IMG/VR virus record: IMGVR_UViG_3300043436_000583
Coordinates: 51,852-115,851 of that record
Strand: one strand, 5' to 3'
DNA length: 64,000 nt
Source: a virus
Shown: in pieces, positions 25,090-34,791 of the stretch
Numbering within the stretch: position 1 is the first letter of the stretch
Layout of the letters: each line of letters starts with the position of its first letter
Translations under genes and position numbers: made by a program
The notes under the pieces: generated by a model
Seen by the model: only the letters and a program-made list of their open reading frames with translations
Databases searched by the model: none
Told to the model about the DNA's origin: nothing

Positions 25090-27444
25090 ATGATTTTAGA
25101 AAAACAAACAGAATCACACATCCTTGAAGAAGGAAGTACACAGGAAACTGTGAAGATGTCACTAGACTTAGATTCTGCTCAGGTCCTGATGCAGATGTTA
25201 AGTAAGAATCTATATTCAGATTCAGTAGGCTCTACTATCAGAGAATGTGCATCCAATGCACTAGATAGTCACAGAAGAGCTGGGTGTGATAAGCCTATTA
25301 TTGTTTCATTTAAAAGAAACAATCAGGCAGATACATTTGAATTTGCTGTTGAAGACTTTGGTATTGGCCTAGATGCAGATGATGTACGCAATATTATCAG
25401 TAAATATGGTAAATCAACTAAGCGTAATAGCAATACAGAATTAGGTATGATGGGCTTAGGTTTTAAGGCACCTTTAGCATATAGTTCTAGCTTCTACTTT
25501 GTATGTAGAAAGAATTCTATGGAACGTAAATACATGATGTATGAAGGAGATGATACAAACAGTATTGATCTTTTATATGAAAGGCCTACAACTGAGCCAA
25601 ATGGTGTAAAGGTTATTGTCCCTGTTAAATATGAAAATAGATATAGTTTTACTCAGAAGATCAAAGAACAACTAGCTTATTTTGAGAGTGTTTATTTTGA
25701 TGTAGATAGTTCTTGGGGAAGAGTAGATAATGATTTTACTATACACAGAGCTGAGCATTATCAATATTCTGATCTTGCTACTAATGGTCACATGCATTTG
25801 TGTTTAGATAATGTATCCTATCCAATTGACTGGGAGAAGCTTGGTATTGATAGAATTCCTATGAAACTAGCTTTACGTTTCAGTCTTAGTGATGGATTAT
25901 TCCCTACACCAAATAGAGAAGCACTTAGATATACACAAGAAGCTAAAGAAACCATTCTTAAGAAGATAACTACAGTGGCTAATATCTTCATGGAGAAGTT
26001 CAATGAGTCTATCACAGATAGTGCTGATATCAAAGCTATTATGGATTATTATGGTAATAATGATAAGTCTATTGATAGTTCTTTTATAGGACAATCAGGA
26101 AGAATTGATGTAAGCTATTTACTTAGACATGCTACAACTATTAGTAAACAACCTAAATTAAAGGGTGCAGAATCATTAAACTTAAAGAGAATAGCTGAAA
26201 TGTGTAAAGATTACATGTTAGCTGAGTATCAAGTGAAGTTTAGATACAATACCAATAGATTTAATAAGTCTACTAGTTATTGGACCACTAACTTAAGAGT
26301 GAATGATTTTTCAGGTGGTCATTTTGGTGGTGTATATATATTTAGTGATAGACTTAGTAAAGGTAAACAAGACTATCTAAGAAGTATATTGGGAGATAAT
26401 CATAAAACATATTATTTTGTTAAAAAAGATAAACAATTTAAGCTTGGATCTAAGACAGTTACAGATTGGGAAACTTACCATTCTATATTAGATTTAAAAA
26501 ATCATCCAAAGACTCAATGGAGACAGATGATTAAAGAGTTTAGATATGTAATAGATATGTATTCTAAAACCTTTATTGATGTAGATGCTATTGATATACC
26601 ACAAGCATTTATAGATGCTCAGAAAGCTAAAAGAATGAAGGTTATAGCTAAAGCTACCACTGTAAAGGGTGTTAAGAAGGTTAGAATGAAAGGTGAATTC
26701 TCTGGTAAAAGAGGTGAATCAACACAACATACTCTAACTGACCAATATTGTAAGTTTGTTCCTAATACGTACAAAATGGAGGACATCCATAAACTAAAGA
26801 TGTTACATGTATATGCTAAGGAAGTTGATAAAAAGCAAATGGACAAAGCTTGGTCTTGTTTTAGCAAGCACGCAGCATTCATATTAGTTGCCCAAGCTAC
26901 ATTTGATAACTTACAGAAAGCAGATTTACATAACTGGATAACATTAGATAAATTTATGGAAGGTAAAAATAGACCATTTAAGACAATAACTACAGCGTTC
27001 TTAATTGATGAGCTAATGACAAATCATAATGCTACATTCAAAAGAATTAATGTAGTTAGAGATATATCTGCTGATTTAGCAGATAAATTACAGATATTGT
27101 ATGATTATGATAACAATCACAATAGAAGCTATGCAGATGCTACAACTAAAAAAGCAGTTATAGAACATGCTAAAGCAAACAACTTATTTGACCAGCCTAC
27201 ATATCTAGTGTATCAGCAAGTTAATGAGGTGCTTACTAAGCTAAAGTTCTTAGATGCTATATTAGATACAATGCATTATAGCAATTCTAAAAAGGATTCT
27301 CCTATGATGATGGCTATAGTTGATCTTTTTAAATATCATAAGCATAGAGTGAATCTAGAGCATTATAAAATTACACTAACAGAAGATGCCCCTTTAGAGG
27401 AGGTGTTAACACAAGACACAATTGAAGAATTAGAAACAATTTAA
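25090..27444 (+). CDS. rIIA-like GHKL ATPase
   Basis: 784 aa. Bergerat ATP-binding fold: N-box STIRECASNALDSHRRAG (E52, N56, D59), G1 box VEDFGIGLD (D89, G91, G93), G2 box GMMGLGFKAPLAYS. This is the HSP90/MutL/gyrase ATPase fold at the N-terminus of T4 rIIA relatives, and the following gene is a clear rIIB-like protein. In T4 the rII pair is membrane-associated and counters RexAB-type exclusion; the same role is unproven here. The C-terminal 500 residues are helical with no known domain. Confidence 0.8.
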   Translation: MILEKQTESHILEEGSTQETVKMSLDLDSAQVLMQMLSKNLYSDSVGSTIRECASNALDSHRRAGCDKPIIVSFKRNNQADTFEFAVEDFGIGLDADDVRNIISKYGKSTKRNSNTELGMMGLGFKAPLAYSSSFYFVCRKNSMERKYMMYEGDDTNSIDLLYERPTTEPNGVKVIVPVKYENRYSFTQKIKEQLAYFESVYFDVDSSWGRVDNDFTIHRAEHYQYSDLATNGHMHLCLDNVSYPIDWEKLGIDRIPMKLALRFSLSDGLFPTPNREALRYTQEAKETILKKITTVANIFMEKFNESITDSADIKAIMDYYGNNDKSIDSSFIGQSGRIDVSYLLRHATTISKQPKLKGAESLNLKRIAEMCKDYMLAEYQVKFRYNTNRFNKSTSYWTTNLRVNDFSGGHFGGVYIFSDRLSKGKQDYLRSILGDNHKTYYFVKKDKQFKLGSKTVTDWETYHSILDLKNHPKTQWRQMIKEFRYVIDMYSKTFIDVDAIDIPQAFIDAQKAKRMKVIAKATTVKGVKKVRMKGEFSGKRGESTQHTLTDQYCKFVPNTYKMEDIHKLKMLHVYAKEVDKKQMDKAWSCFSKHAAFILVAQATFDNLQKADLHNWITLDKFMEGKNRPFKTITTAFLIDELMTNHNATFKRINVVRDISADLADKLQILYDYDNNHNRSYADATTKKAVIEHAKANNLFDQPTYLVYQQVNEVLTKLKFLDAILDTMHYSNSKKDSPMMMAIVDLFKYHKHRVNLEHYKITLTEDAPLEEVLTQDTIEELETI

Positions 27445-27454
27445 AAAACAAAAC

Positions 27455-28993
27455 ATGGGACTATTTAGCCTAAACTGGTTCAAGAACCAGAAAGAAAAAC
27501 AGATTCAAGATTTAAAAATTGAAATCAAAATTGCAGAATTAGAAAAAACATTAGAGAGAACAATTGCTCATCCTAAACCATCAGATTATTCTCATGCGAC
27601 AGCTGGTGGATATACCTCTAGTTGTTTAACTGCATCAATCTCTAAGCCATATATGAATATAAAGATGGTAAATGATACATTGACTATTATATTAAATGAT
27701 GGTTCTATCATTACTAAATCTCCTGCAACTGCAGGGGATTTTGATAAAGCAAGAGAATGTAAGACAGAATCTTGTTTATTAAGTCTTGTAAGCTCTCCAG
27801 AAATAAAAGAAGAAAAGAGAAAAGCTGAAGCTGAGTATGAGAAAGCTAAAGCTATTCAAAGAGGTGCTGAATTCTTAGCTACCCTTGAGGAATTTGAGAT
27901 GAAGAACAATGCTTTGTATTTAAAAGGTATCAGTAGAAGTCTACCTCCATTACTAGTAGAAGAGTTCTTAGAAGTGGTTGGTAAACATGGTGGTACAAAA
28001 AATGATGAATTCAATGCTTTGCATAGATTCTTTATGTGGTGCTGCTTGAATCCAAGAGCTGAGGTTGCAGATAAGTTATTTACCTTCTTGAAGAAGAATA
28101 GCTTTAGCATCACTAAGCAGGGCTTCTTTGTAGCTTTGAGGAATGTAGTTACATTGCATGGTTCTACAGAATTAGTACAATTCATAAGCAATGCTTATAA
28201 TAAAGTGAAGGCTGTTTGGAAGAAGAAACCTGAAGATTACACTGTATTCTTACAAGATGATGGTACATACAAAATGGTTCATAAAGATTTACTTACAAAA
28301 GAAGAAACATGTACATATTGTGATGGATCTGGTTATATTCCAGGGTATGATGAAGATGGTTTTGAGTCAGATGATGATGATAATAGAGAATGTCCAGATT
28401 GTGATACTACAGGTAAAGTTAATGTAACTTGTGAAGATGAATATGGTCAACCTATTGGTAATCTGACAGAACTATATCTTGATCTTCCTAATAGAGCAGA
28501 GAATAGATTTACAGATGCTCATACAAGAACATTTGATATCAGAATTGGTAGACCAGTGAGTATGCCTATGGAAAAGTGCAGATGGAATACTGATGACTGT
28601 GGTGCTGAAGGTCTACACTTTACTAGTGATGAGATTCATTATGTAGGATGTGGAGATACAAGCGTTCTTGTACTTATTAACCCAATGAAGGTGGTAGGTA
28701 TTGGTGAGTCTAAGGGTAGATGCTATGAGTATTTACCAATTATGACTGTGCCACGTGAGGAAGCAACAGACATTTTACATGATCTTGACTTTGATACACT
28801 AGAGCTAGATGAGAGTTATGCTGTACGTGAATTAGATAACTTGGCTGAGAAGGCTAAGGAAGGATTTACAGAAGAGCGTAAGAAGTATGATTTCAATCTC
28901 CCTGCCCTATCTGCTGTAGAAGTTTATACAATTGTAAAGAGTCTTGATGAAATAAAACAAGAAATATCTAAAAGAATTGTAGAAATTGATTAA
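27455..28993 (+). CDS. rIIB-like protein with zinc motif
   Basis: 512 aa. Central rIIB signature: ALYLKGISRSLPPLLVEEFL, then FNALHRFFMWCCLNPRAEVA, then FSITKQGFFVALRNVV. A DnaJ-type Cys cluster CTYCDGSG and CPDCDTTG lies near residues 286-325, and the C-terminal rIIB block (FTDAHTRTFDIRIGRPVSMP, then GAEGLHFTS, then VLVLINPMKVVGIG) follows. Ten nt after rIIA. Coiled-coil N-terminus. Likely partner of the rIIA-like ATPase. The gene ends at a terminator-like hairpin (29002). Confidence 0.8.
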   Translation: MGLFSLNWFKNQKEKQIQDLKIEIKIAELEKTLERTIAHPKPSDYSHATAGGYTSSCLTASISKPYMNIKMVNDTLTIILNDGSIITKSPATAGDFDKARECKTESCLLSLVSSPEIKEEKRKAEAEYEKAKAIQRGAEFLATLEEFEMKNNALYLKGISRSLPPLLVEEFLEVVGKHGGTKNDEFNALHRFFMWCCLNPRAEVADKLFTFLKKNSFSITKQGFFVALRNVVTLHGSTELVQFISNAYNKVKAVWKKKPEDYTVFLQDDGTYKMVHKDLLTKEETCTYCDGSGYIPGYDEDGFESDDDDNRECPDCDTTGKVNVTCEDEYGQPIGNLTELYLDLPNRAENRFTDAHTRTFDIRIGRPVSMPMEKCRWNTDDCGAEGLHFTSDEIHYVGCGDTSVLVLINPMKVVGIGESKGRCYEYLPIMTVPREEATDILHDLDFDTLELDESYAVRELDNLAEKAKEGFTEERKKYDFNLPALSAVEVYTIVKSLDEIKQEISKRIVEID

Positions 28994-29001
28994 ATTTGTA
29001 G

Positions 29002-29023
29002 TCCCAGGGATAAAACCCTGGGA
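29002..29023 (+). terminator. Hairpin after rIIB
   Basis: TCCCAGGG (29002-29009), loop ATAAAA, CCCTGGGA (29016-29023): perfect 8-bp stem followed by TTATATATA, not a clean T-run. Terminator or mRNA 3'-end stabiliser. Confidence 0.7.
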
Positions 29024-29034
29024 TTATATATATT

Positions 29035-29454
29035 ATGATAAAAAAGAATGCAACAAAGAGAATCTCTAAAATACCTAGAAAGGTAGTCAGTAAAACAAGA
29101 TGCCATGGGACCATGACAGAGTCAGCATTTTGGAGCTTTATACGCAGTGCACTTAGACAAAAGTCTAGATTTTGGAAGCCTATTACAGAATGCAAGCTTA
29201 AAGCACGCAGATTGTACAAGGGCACAAATAAGAGACAAAAGTTTGAGTATCAATGCAATGTGTGTAAAAACTGGTTCATAGAGAAGAAAATAAATGTTGA
29301 CCACATTAATGCTGCAGGTAGCTTAAGAAGCTCAGAAGACCTACCAGGATTTGTAGAGAGATTATTCTGTGAGGTAGACAACTTACAAGTCTTATGTGAA
29401 AAATGCCATGACAAAAAAACAAAAGCAGATAAACATGAAAAGGACAATTACTAA
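29035..29454 (+). CDS. HNH endonuclease
   Basis: 139 aa. Basic N-terminus (KKNATKRISKIPRKVVSK), then CNVCKNWF, IEKKINVDHINAAGSL and NLQVLCEKCHDKKTKAD: zinc-stabilised HNH with CxxC pairs and the His of DH. It may be a free-standing homing or packaging-type nuclease. The next gene starts in its last codons. Confidence 0.82.
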   Translation: MIKKNATKRISKIPRKVVSKTRCHGTMTESAFWSFIRSALRQKSRFWKPITECKLKARRLYKGTNKRQKFEYQCNVCKNWFIEKKINVDHINAAGSLRSSEDLPGFVERLFCEVDNLQVLCEKCHDKKTKADKHEKDNY

Positions 29455-29683
29455 GCTTAACAACAAGAAGCTTGCAGATCTAGTAGATCACAATGTAAGA
29501 GAATGTATTCAAAAGAAAGAAAACTATGAAATTGAATACAGAGGTAAGTCAATGATACTTACACCAGAAGAACTCAAAACAAAATGTGTTGGCAGACAGT
29601 ATATTGCTGAGCCAAAGTTTGGGGATAAGCCATATCATTTGCTATCCTATCTTTGGGAACCCACTAAAATATCAGAAAAATGA
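29435..29683 (+). CDS. Hypothetical 82-aa protein
   Basis: Begins MKRTITKLNNKKLADLVDHN; then ENYEIEYRGKSMILTPEEL and a conserved-looking GDKPYHLLSYLWEP at the end. Function unknown. ATG 29435 preferred over an upstream in-frame ATG inside the HNH gene. Confidence 0.55.
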   Translation: MKRTITKLNNKKLADLVDHNVRECIQKKENYEIEYRGKSMILTPEELKTKCVGRQYIAEPKFGDKPYHLLSYLWEPTKISEK

Positions 29684-29961
29684 GTAATGATGAAAAAGTA
29701 GTAGTTTCTATTAACAGACAGCCATCTTTTACAGAGATATGGCATGAAGGCTCTGTTACGTATAATGAAACAGAATACATGTTTTGGTTAATCAATCCAA
29801 GAGGACTTGATGAACAAGGACGTGAATATGAAATGGAGATAAGATGGTGGTTTAAGCAAGTTCCAATGGAGATTAGATCTATGAGTGAACAGATTATTAA
29901 AGACTTTAAAGAAAACAGACATGATAGTCCAAACAGTACACGAGATTCTAAATCCATTTGA
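29680..29961 (+). CDS. Hypothetical 93-aa protein
   Basis: Beta-rich N-terminus (VVVSINRQPSFTEIWHEGSV, then EYMFWLINPRG) and a helical end. Starts at the ATGA of the gene upstream and overlaps the next by 41 nt. Not recognised. Confidence 0.6.
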   Translation: MSNDEKVVVSINRQPSFTEIWHEGSVTYNETEYMFWLINPRGLDEQGREYEMEIRWWFKQVPMEIRSMSEQIIKDFKENRHDSPNSTRDSKSI

Positions 29962-30199
29962 TGTAGAAGTTAAACAATTAGGATATGGTGTGGCATTGTT
30001 TATGATTGTAGGTAGTATTCATTCTAATCCTCAATTTATTGTAAGGTTTTATAACACAGGACAGCTTAGAACTGTTGATCAAAATGATCTTTCTGTGTAT
30101 GGTAATCCCACTGCAGGAGAAGATTTAGTTCCAGATCCTGATGTAGTAACTAAATTACCAGCAAATGCAAGAAGAAACACAGATTTTTTAAAAAAGTAA
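29921..30199 (+). CDS. Hypothetical 92-aa protein
   Basis: Starts at ATG 29921 (MIVQTVHEILNPFDVEVKQL); a frame from 29885 would overlap more. Beta-rich core (GYGVALFMIVGSIHSNPQFI, then FYNTGQLRTVDQND). Function unknown. Confidence 0.6.
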   Translation: MIVQTVHEILNPFDVEVKQLGYGVALFMIVGSIHSNPQFIVRFYNTGQLRTVDQNDLSVYGNPTAGEDLVPDPDVVTKLPANARRNTDFLKK

Positions 30200-30206
30200 A
30201 AAGAAT

Positions 30207-31250
30207 ATGATACAAGGAACAGTAAAAACAGAAGCTCAATACAGAGCAATTTATCTAGACAGTAGTTCTAGTTTAAAGGAATTCTCCACAGACAGGAGAA
30301 AATACCATAAGAAATATATCCTTAACGAAGTAGTTGAGGATGAAGACAGTAAAGCTGCTACAATGGGCAGAATGGTGGAGACATTACTAATGGAACCACA
30401 TTTATTTGATGAGAGATTTCATTTATCTACATGCATGACTACACCCACTGGTCTTATGTTAGAGTTTGTAGAAGCTTTATATAAGCACACTGCAGAAGCT
30501 ACAGCTGACAATGGTACCATCACTAGAAGCTTTGAAGACTTGGCTAAGGATGCATATGCAGATTCAGGGTTTAAGATTAAACTAGAGGCTGTGTTGACTA
30601 AGTTTATAGGATCTGAAGCTGAGATATACTACAAAGAGATTAGAGAGGTGAGAAGCAAAGGATTGACAGTGGTAGCTACACAAGATATTACAAATGCTGA
30701 GAAGATTGTAACAGAGTTAAAGACTAATCCAGTCACAGCAGACATTGTAAACTTAGTAGATGATGTACAGTATTCTGTACACAATCAGTTACAAGTGGAA
30801 GGCTATGAAGTGTTTGGACATATGTTCAAGAGCATGATGGATAAAGTGGTTGTAGATCACAAAGCAAAGAAAGTACAGGTTTATGACTTGAAATGTACAT
30901 GGTCTGTAGAGAACTTCTATAATGAATACTATTTATATAGAAGAGCATACATCCAAGGATTTTTATATCATAAAGCTGCAGAGTCTTGGGCTAGTGAAAT
31001 GGGATATGGAGATTATAAAATACTCCATCCTAAGTTTATTGTCTGTGACAGCACAAACTATATGAATCCTTTGATTTATGCAATGTCTGATATAAATATG
31101 GTGGATGCTCGTGCTGGATTTGAGCACAAAGGAAGAGAATATCCAGGTGTTGCACAACTCATTGAAGATCTTAAATGGGCTTTAGAGAATGACAAATGGA
31201 ACATATCACAAGAAAACTATTTATCTAATGGCATTGTAAAACTAGGGTAA
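30207..31250 (+). CDS. PD-(D/E)XK nuclease-like protein
   Basis: 347 aa. The catalytic segment MMDKVVVDHKAKKVQVYDLK, then CTWSVENFY contains the D...D-x-K triad (D227, K229 in YDLKC) on beta-strands, followed by an aromatic helix with YYLYRRAYIQGFLYHKAAE, which matches RecB/YqaJ-type phage exonucleases. Likely the 5'-3' exonuclease that works with SSB and the Sak4-like ATPase or RecA. It lies in the DNA-metabolism operon. Confidence 0.78.
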   Translation: MIQGTVKTEAQYRAIYLDSSSSLKEFSTDRRKYHKKYILNEVVEDEDSKAATMGRMVETLLMEPHLFDERFHLSTCMTTPTGLMLEFVEALYKHTAEATADNGTITRSFEDLAKDAYADSGFKIKLEAVLTKFIGSEAEIYYKEIREVRSKGLTVVATQDITNAEKIVTELKTNPVTADIVNLVDDVQYSVHNQLQVEGYEVFGHMFKSMMDKVVVDHKAKKVQVYDLKCTWSVENFYNEYYLYRRAYIQGFLYHKAAESWASEMGYGDYKILHPKFIVCDSTNYMNPLIYAMSDINMVDARAGFEHKGREYPGVAQLIEDLKWALENDKWNISQENYLSNGIVKLG

Positions 31251-31255
31251 CACAC

Positions 31256-31807
31256 ATGGAGAGAAAACACACAATCACTAGCATATTCATTGTCCCCACT
31301 CTTAGCATTGGCAAAGATAAGTTGATAGACAATGGATTTGTAAATGGATATATAAAAGATGGTAAAAGAGATATACAGTATGAAAATGCTGTGTATCTTT
31401 TATTTAAGCCAACAGATTTAGATAAGTTTAGAGATTTTCTAGATGGACAATATGAAAAAACTAAATCTATTATAGATGACTATGACTATGAAGATGGTTA
31501 CGTAGTGGTTGTTTATGAAATAAATCCTAGACTTAAGAATGATATAGAATTAGTAAAACAGGGTAAATATTCCCAAACTTCTAAGAAATTTCAGGAGATT
31601 TTCCCTAAAGTTGTTAAAATTAGAAAGAATGGATTGAGTAGAGATGAGATATCTCTTCAATTTAGAGTCTTTAACAAAACAGAAGATCTTGTGCAATTTT
31701 GGGAAGATAAGCTAGGTGTTGAGCTTCCAGAGGACGTGGAAGTTTGGCATGGTTTCTTTGATGAATTTGAAACATTAGACCTTGATAAAATTAAAGAATA
31801 TGTATAA
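31256..31807 (+). CDS. Hypothetical protein
   Basis: 183 aa. N-terminal beta-rich part (ITSIFIVPTLSIGKDKLIDN) and a region IDDYDYEDGYVVVVYEINPR; C-terminus acidic. Follows the nuclease gene by 5 nt. No family recognised. Confidence 0.6.
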   Translation: MERKHTITSIFIVPTLSIGKDKLIDNGFVNGYIKDGKRDIQYENAVYLLFKPTDLDKFRDFLDGQYEKTKSIIDDYDYEDGYVVVVYEINPRLKNDIELVKQGKYSQTSKKFQEIFPKVVKIRKNGLSRDEISLQFRVFNKTEDLVQFWEDKLGVELPEDVEVWHGFFDEFETLDLDKIKEYV

Positions 31808-32006
31808 CAGTGAAATACTAGACCATCTAATCAGTAAATATGGTATAGATGATGTAATTAAATTCTGTGACATGGAGAGCGAAAAGAATTCTCTCCTAGC
31901 AGGATCAGTAGACAAAGACAAGCAGCACCATCCAGAACCTAACGAATGGAAGTTTGAGAGAGACTGGTGGGCTCAATCAGGTAAACAATTAAAAAGCAGA
32001 ATATGA
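31800..32006 (+). CDS. Hypothetical 68-aa protein
   Basis: From ATG 31800 (MYNSEILDHLISKYGIDDVI). Helical N-terminus, then EPNEWKFERDWWAQSGKQLK. Overlaps both neighbours by 4-8 nt. Unknown. Confidence 0.55.
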   Translation: MYNSEILDHLISKYGIDDVIKFCDMESEKNSLLAGSVDKDKQHHPEPNEWKFERDWWAQSGKQLKSRI

Positions 32007-32356
32007 CAGGACTAGAATTATTAGAAGCCTATCCTAAGGCAGCTAAAGTTATCAACGAATTCTATCGTAGTAAAATGATGAATTCAATGGAAACTGATGA
32101 TGTACCAGATGAGTTCAAAGAAATGTTGAAAGAACAAGAGTTTGATAATCAATACATTGCAACGTTTATAGATTCAAGTCCTAGATTTTTGTTTGATGTA
32201 TTTGATGATCATGAAATATATATTAATATTAGTGCACCTAAGTTTTCTTTTTCTATTGGTACTGGAGGTGTAATTTCTGGAACTTTGAAAACTAGAAAAG
32301 AAGCTGAGAAAGCAGCTATAGAACATGCATTTCAACTTTTAAATGATAAGTTATGA
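32003..32356 (+). CDS. Hypothetical 117-aa protein
   Basis: Helical N-terminus (LLEAYPKAAKVINEFYRSKM) and a beta segment (FLFDVFDDHEIYINISAPKF) with a helix at the end (TRKEAEKAAIEHAFQLLND). The ATGA overlap with the next gene shows coupling. Confidence 0.55.
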   Translation: MTGLELLEAYPKAAKVINEFYRSKMMNSMETDDVPDEFKEMLKEQEFDNQYIATFIDSSPRFLFDVFDDHEIYINISAPKFSFSIGTGGVISGTLKTRKEAEKAAIEHAFQLLNDKL

Positions 32357-32604
32357 GTGACCAAATAGTATTGGAGGTGATAGAGAAGTATGCTCAGCGT
32401 AGTGAGATAGGGATAGCCAAGTATGGCACCACTCTACAGACTAACAATAAGGATAATTATCTTAAGCACCTACAGGAAGAACTGATGGATGCCACACTTT
32501 ATTTACAGAAGTTAATGACTTTGAATAAGGAAATAACTAAATTAGTTAAAGATCATTCCAATGATGCAGAACTTGGTTACAAAATAAGAGATTTAGTTAA
32601 GTAG
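32353..32604 (+). CDS. MazG-like / nucleotide pyrophosphohydrolase-type small protein
   Basis: 83 aa. Helical signature IGIAKYGTTLQTNNKDNYLK, then HLQEELMDATLYLQKLMTLN resembles the EExxD-type core (EELMDA) of MazG-like helical domains common in phages. A role in controlling (p)ppGpp or NTP pools would fit the nucleotide-metabolism cluster (RNR follows). Assignment from motif shape only. Confidence 0.5.
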   Translation: MSDQIVLEVIEKYAQRSEIGIAKYGTTLQTNNKDNYLKHLQEELMDATLYLQKLMTLNKEITKLVKDHSNDAELGYKIRDLVK

Positions 32605-32628
32605 AATTTTCAAAATGTCTTGGTTTGT

Positions 32629-32667
32629 ATGAAGGGCTGTTGTATATTCGCAGCCCTTCATTTTTTA
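32629..32667 (+). terminator. Strong terminator upstream of RNR
   Basis: ATGAAGGGCTG (32629-32639), 11-nt loop, CAGCCCTTCAT (32651-32661): perfect 11-bp stem followed by T6. Confidence 0.9.
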
Positions 32668-32688
32668 ACTAATAAAACACAAATTAAC

Positions 32689-34545
32689 ATGGATTTAGGA
32701 TTAGAAGCCTTGAGCAAAATTACCATTTTTAGTAAGTACGCAAAGTACATCCCTGAACTAAAAAGAAGAGAGACATGGGACGAGATAGTAGACAGATATG
32801 AGAACATGATGGTTAAGAAGTATCCTAATCTAGAGACACAAATCAAAGACAGTGCTACATTCATCAGAAAGAAGAAAGTCTTACCTTCTATGAGAGCTCT
32901 TCAGTTTGCAGGACCTGCAGCTGAGGTGAACAACTCACGCATTTACAACTGTTGTTTCCTACCAATTGATAGTGTTCATAGCTTCAGTGAGACTATGTTC
33001 CTATTATTAGGAGGTACAGGAGTGGGTTATTCTGTACAGAAGCACCACGTAGACCAACTACCTACAATTATTAAGCATGAGCGTTACAAGAACAGAAACT
33101 GGCTTATTGAAGACAGTATTATGGGCTGGGCTGATGCTGTGAAGGTCTTGATGAAGTTCTATTTTGAGGGTGGTCTTAAGCCTAAGTTTGACTTTAGAGC
33201 TATTAGACACAAAGGAGCACGATTAGTGACAGCTGGTGGTAAAGCACCTGGTCCTGAGCCATTAAAGATTTGTCTAGCACATATTGATGCTATTATGGAG
33301 CGTAAAGAACATGGATCAAAGCTTACACCATTAGAGTCTCACGATATCTTATGTTACATTGCTAACTCTGTATTAGCTGGTGGTATTAGAAGATCAGCAA
33401 TGATTGCTCTATTTAGTCATGATGATGAAGAGATGATTACATGTAAGTATGGTAACTGGTGGGAACTAAACGAACAACGTGGTAGAGCTAATAACTCTGC
33501 AGTTCTTAAGAGAGGTGAGACATCACAGGAAGAGTTTGTAAGCTTATGGAAGCGTATTGAAGCATCAGGAAGTGGTGAACCAGGTATCTATTGGTCTAAT
33601 GACCTAGATTGGGGAACTAATCCTTGTTGTGAGATTGGATTACGTCCATATCAGTTCTGTAACCTGTGTGAAGTGAATGTATCTGACATCACATGTCAGG
33701 AAGATCTTAATGATAGAGTGACAGCAGCTGCATTCTTTGGTACATTACAGGCAGGATTTACAGACTTTCACTACCTACGTGATGTATGGAAGATGACAAC
33801 CTTTAAAGACGCTCTATTAGGCATAGGAATGACTGGTATTGCTTCTGGAGAAGTATTGAAATACAATCTAGAAGTGGCAGCAGCTGTTGCTAAGAAGACA
33901 AATCAATTAATCACTGAGATTATTGGCACCAACGAAGCAGCTCGTATTACATGTATCAAACCTTCAGGAACTACATCATTAGTCTTAGGTACAGCAAGTG
34001 GTATCCATGCTTGGCATGCTCCTTACTATCTACGTACAATGAGATTTAACAAGAGTGAAGACCTTGCACAATACTTGATGATCAATCACCCAGAGTTGTG
34101 TGAAGATGATGTATTACGTCCTACAGATACTTTATGTGTACGTATTCCTGTTAAAGCTCCTAATGATTCTATTCTACGTACAGAGACAGCAATTAATACG
34201 CTAGAGCGTGTTAAGAGATTCTCTACAGAATGGGTAAAATCAGGACATATTAATGGTGCTAATACACATAACGTCTCAGCAACAATATCTGTCAAAGAAG
34301 GAGAATGGGAAACTGTAGGAGATTGGATGTGGAATGAACAGGAACATTATAATGGTCTTTCTGTATTACCAGCCTTTGATCACACATATAAACAAGCTCC
34401 ATTCGAGGACATTACAGAAGAACAATACAATGTACGCATTAACACATTGAAAGCCATAGACTTAAACAAGGTGATGGAGATTGATGACAATGTTGAGTTT
34501 AGTCAAGTGGCAGCTTGTGCTGGTGGTGCTTGTGAAATACAATAA
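32689..34545 (+). CDS. nrdJ: Class II (adenosylcobalamin-dependent) ribonucleotide reductase
   Basis: 618 aa from ATG 32689 (the upstream in-frame ATG at 32620 lies in the terminator region). Catalytic-core motifs: IRHKGARLVTAGG, TNPCCEIGLRPYQFCNLCEV (active-site Cys region), ITCIKPSGTTSLVLGTASG, ATISV; C-terminal redox Cys pair CAGGACEIQ. The chain length and lack of a separate NrdB-type subunit fit monomeric B12-dependent enzymes such as Lactobacillus RTPR. It makes deoxynucleotides for phage replication using host cobalamin. It has its own segment between two terminators. Confidence 0.88.
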   Translation: MDLGLEALSKITIFSKYAKYIPELKRRETWDEIVDRYENMMVKKYPNLETQIKDSATFIRKKKVLPSMRALQFAGPAAEVNNSRIYNCCFLPIDSVHSFSETMFLLLGGTGVGYSVQKHHVDQLPTIIKHERYKNRNWLIEDSIMGWADAVKVLMKFYFEGGLKPKFDFRAIRHKGARLVTAGGKAPGPEPLKICLAHIDAIMERKEHGSKLTPLESHDILCYIANSVLAGGIRRSAMIALFSHDDEEMITCKYGNWWELNEQRGRANNSAVLKRGETSQEEFVSLWKRIEASGSGEPGIYWSNDLDWGTNPCCEIGLRPYQFCNLCEVNVSDITCQEDLNDRVTAAAFFGTLQAGFTDFHYLRDVWKMTTFKDALLGIGMTGIASGEVLKYNLEVAAAVAKKTNQLITEIIGTNEAARITCIKPSGTTSLVLGTASGIHAWHAPYYLRTMRFNKSEDLAQYLMINHPELCEDDVLRPTDTLCVRIPVKAPNDSILRTETAINTLERVKRFSTEWVKSGHINGANTHNVSATISVKEGEWETVGDWMWNEQEHYNGLSVLPAFDHTYKQAPFEDITEEQYNVRINTLKAIDLNKVMEIDDNVEFSQVAACAGGACEIQ

Positions 34546-34546
34546 T

Positions 34547-34726
34547 ATGGAAAAGAAAGAATTCATAAAAGATGTTGATTATTATCTTGAAGATGGTTTT
34601 GTAGTCTTTACAGAGAAGTATCATATAGAAAAAGGAGAGTGCTGTGGTAATGATTGCAGACACTGTCCATATGAGAAACCTGCTATAAAAGGCAACAAAA
34701 TGTTAGTAGATGATAAAATAAGATAA
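34547..34726 (+). CDS. DUF5522-type small Cys protein
   Basis: 59 aa. DGFVVFTEKYHIEKGECCGN, then DCRHCPYEKP: the motif CCGNxCRHCPY is the hallmark of a small, mostly bacterial family (DUF5522) with a probable metal site and unknown function. Follows the class II RNR by 1 nt, hinting at a link with reduction or cofactor handling. Confidence 0.75.
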   Translation: MEKKEFIKDVDYYLEDGFVVFTEKYHIEKGECCGNDCRHCPYEKPAIKGNKMLVDDKIR

Positions 34727-34791
34727 AATAGTTTGCGTGTATATGCATAAGTATGCGTATGTTTGCATCTCTGTTTTTCGTTAATTGTGTC

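Noticed and set aside
28991-28998. TAAATTTG box after rIIB
   Set aside because: It overlaps the rIIB stop codon and no TTTG lies 19-21 nt upstream; more likely chance.
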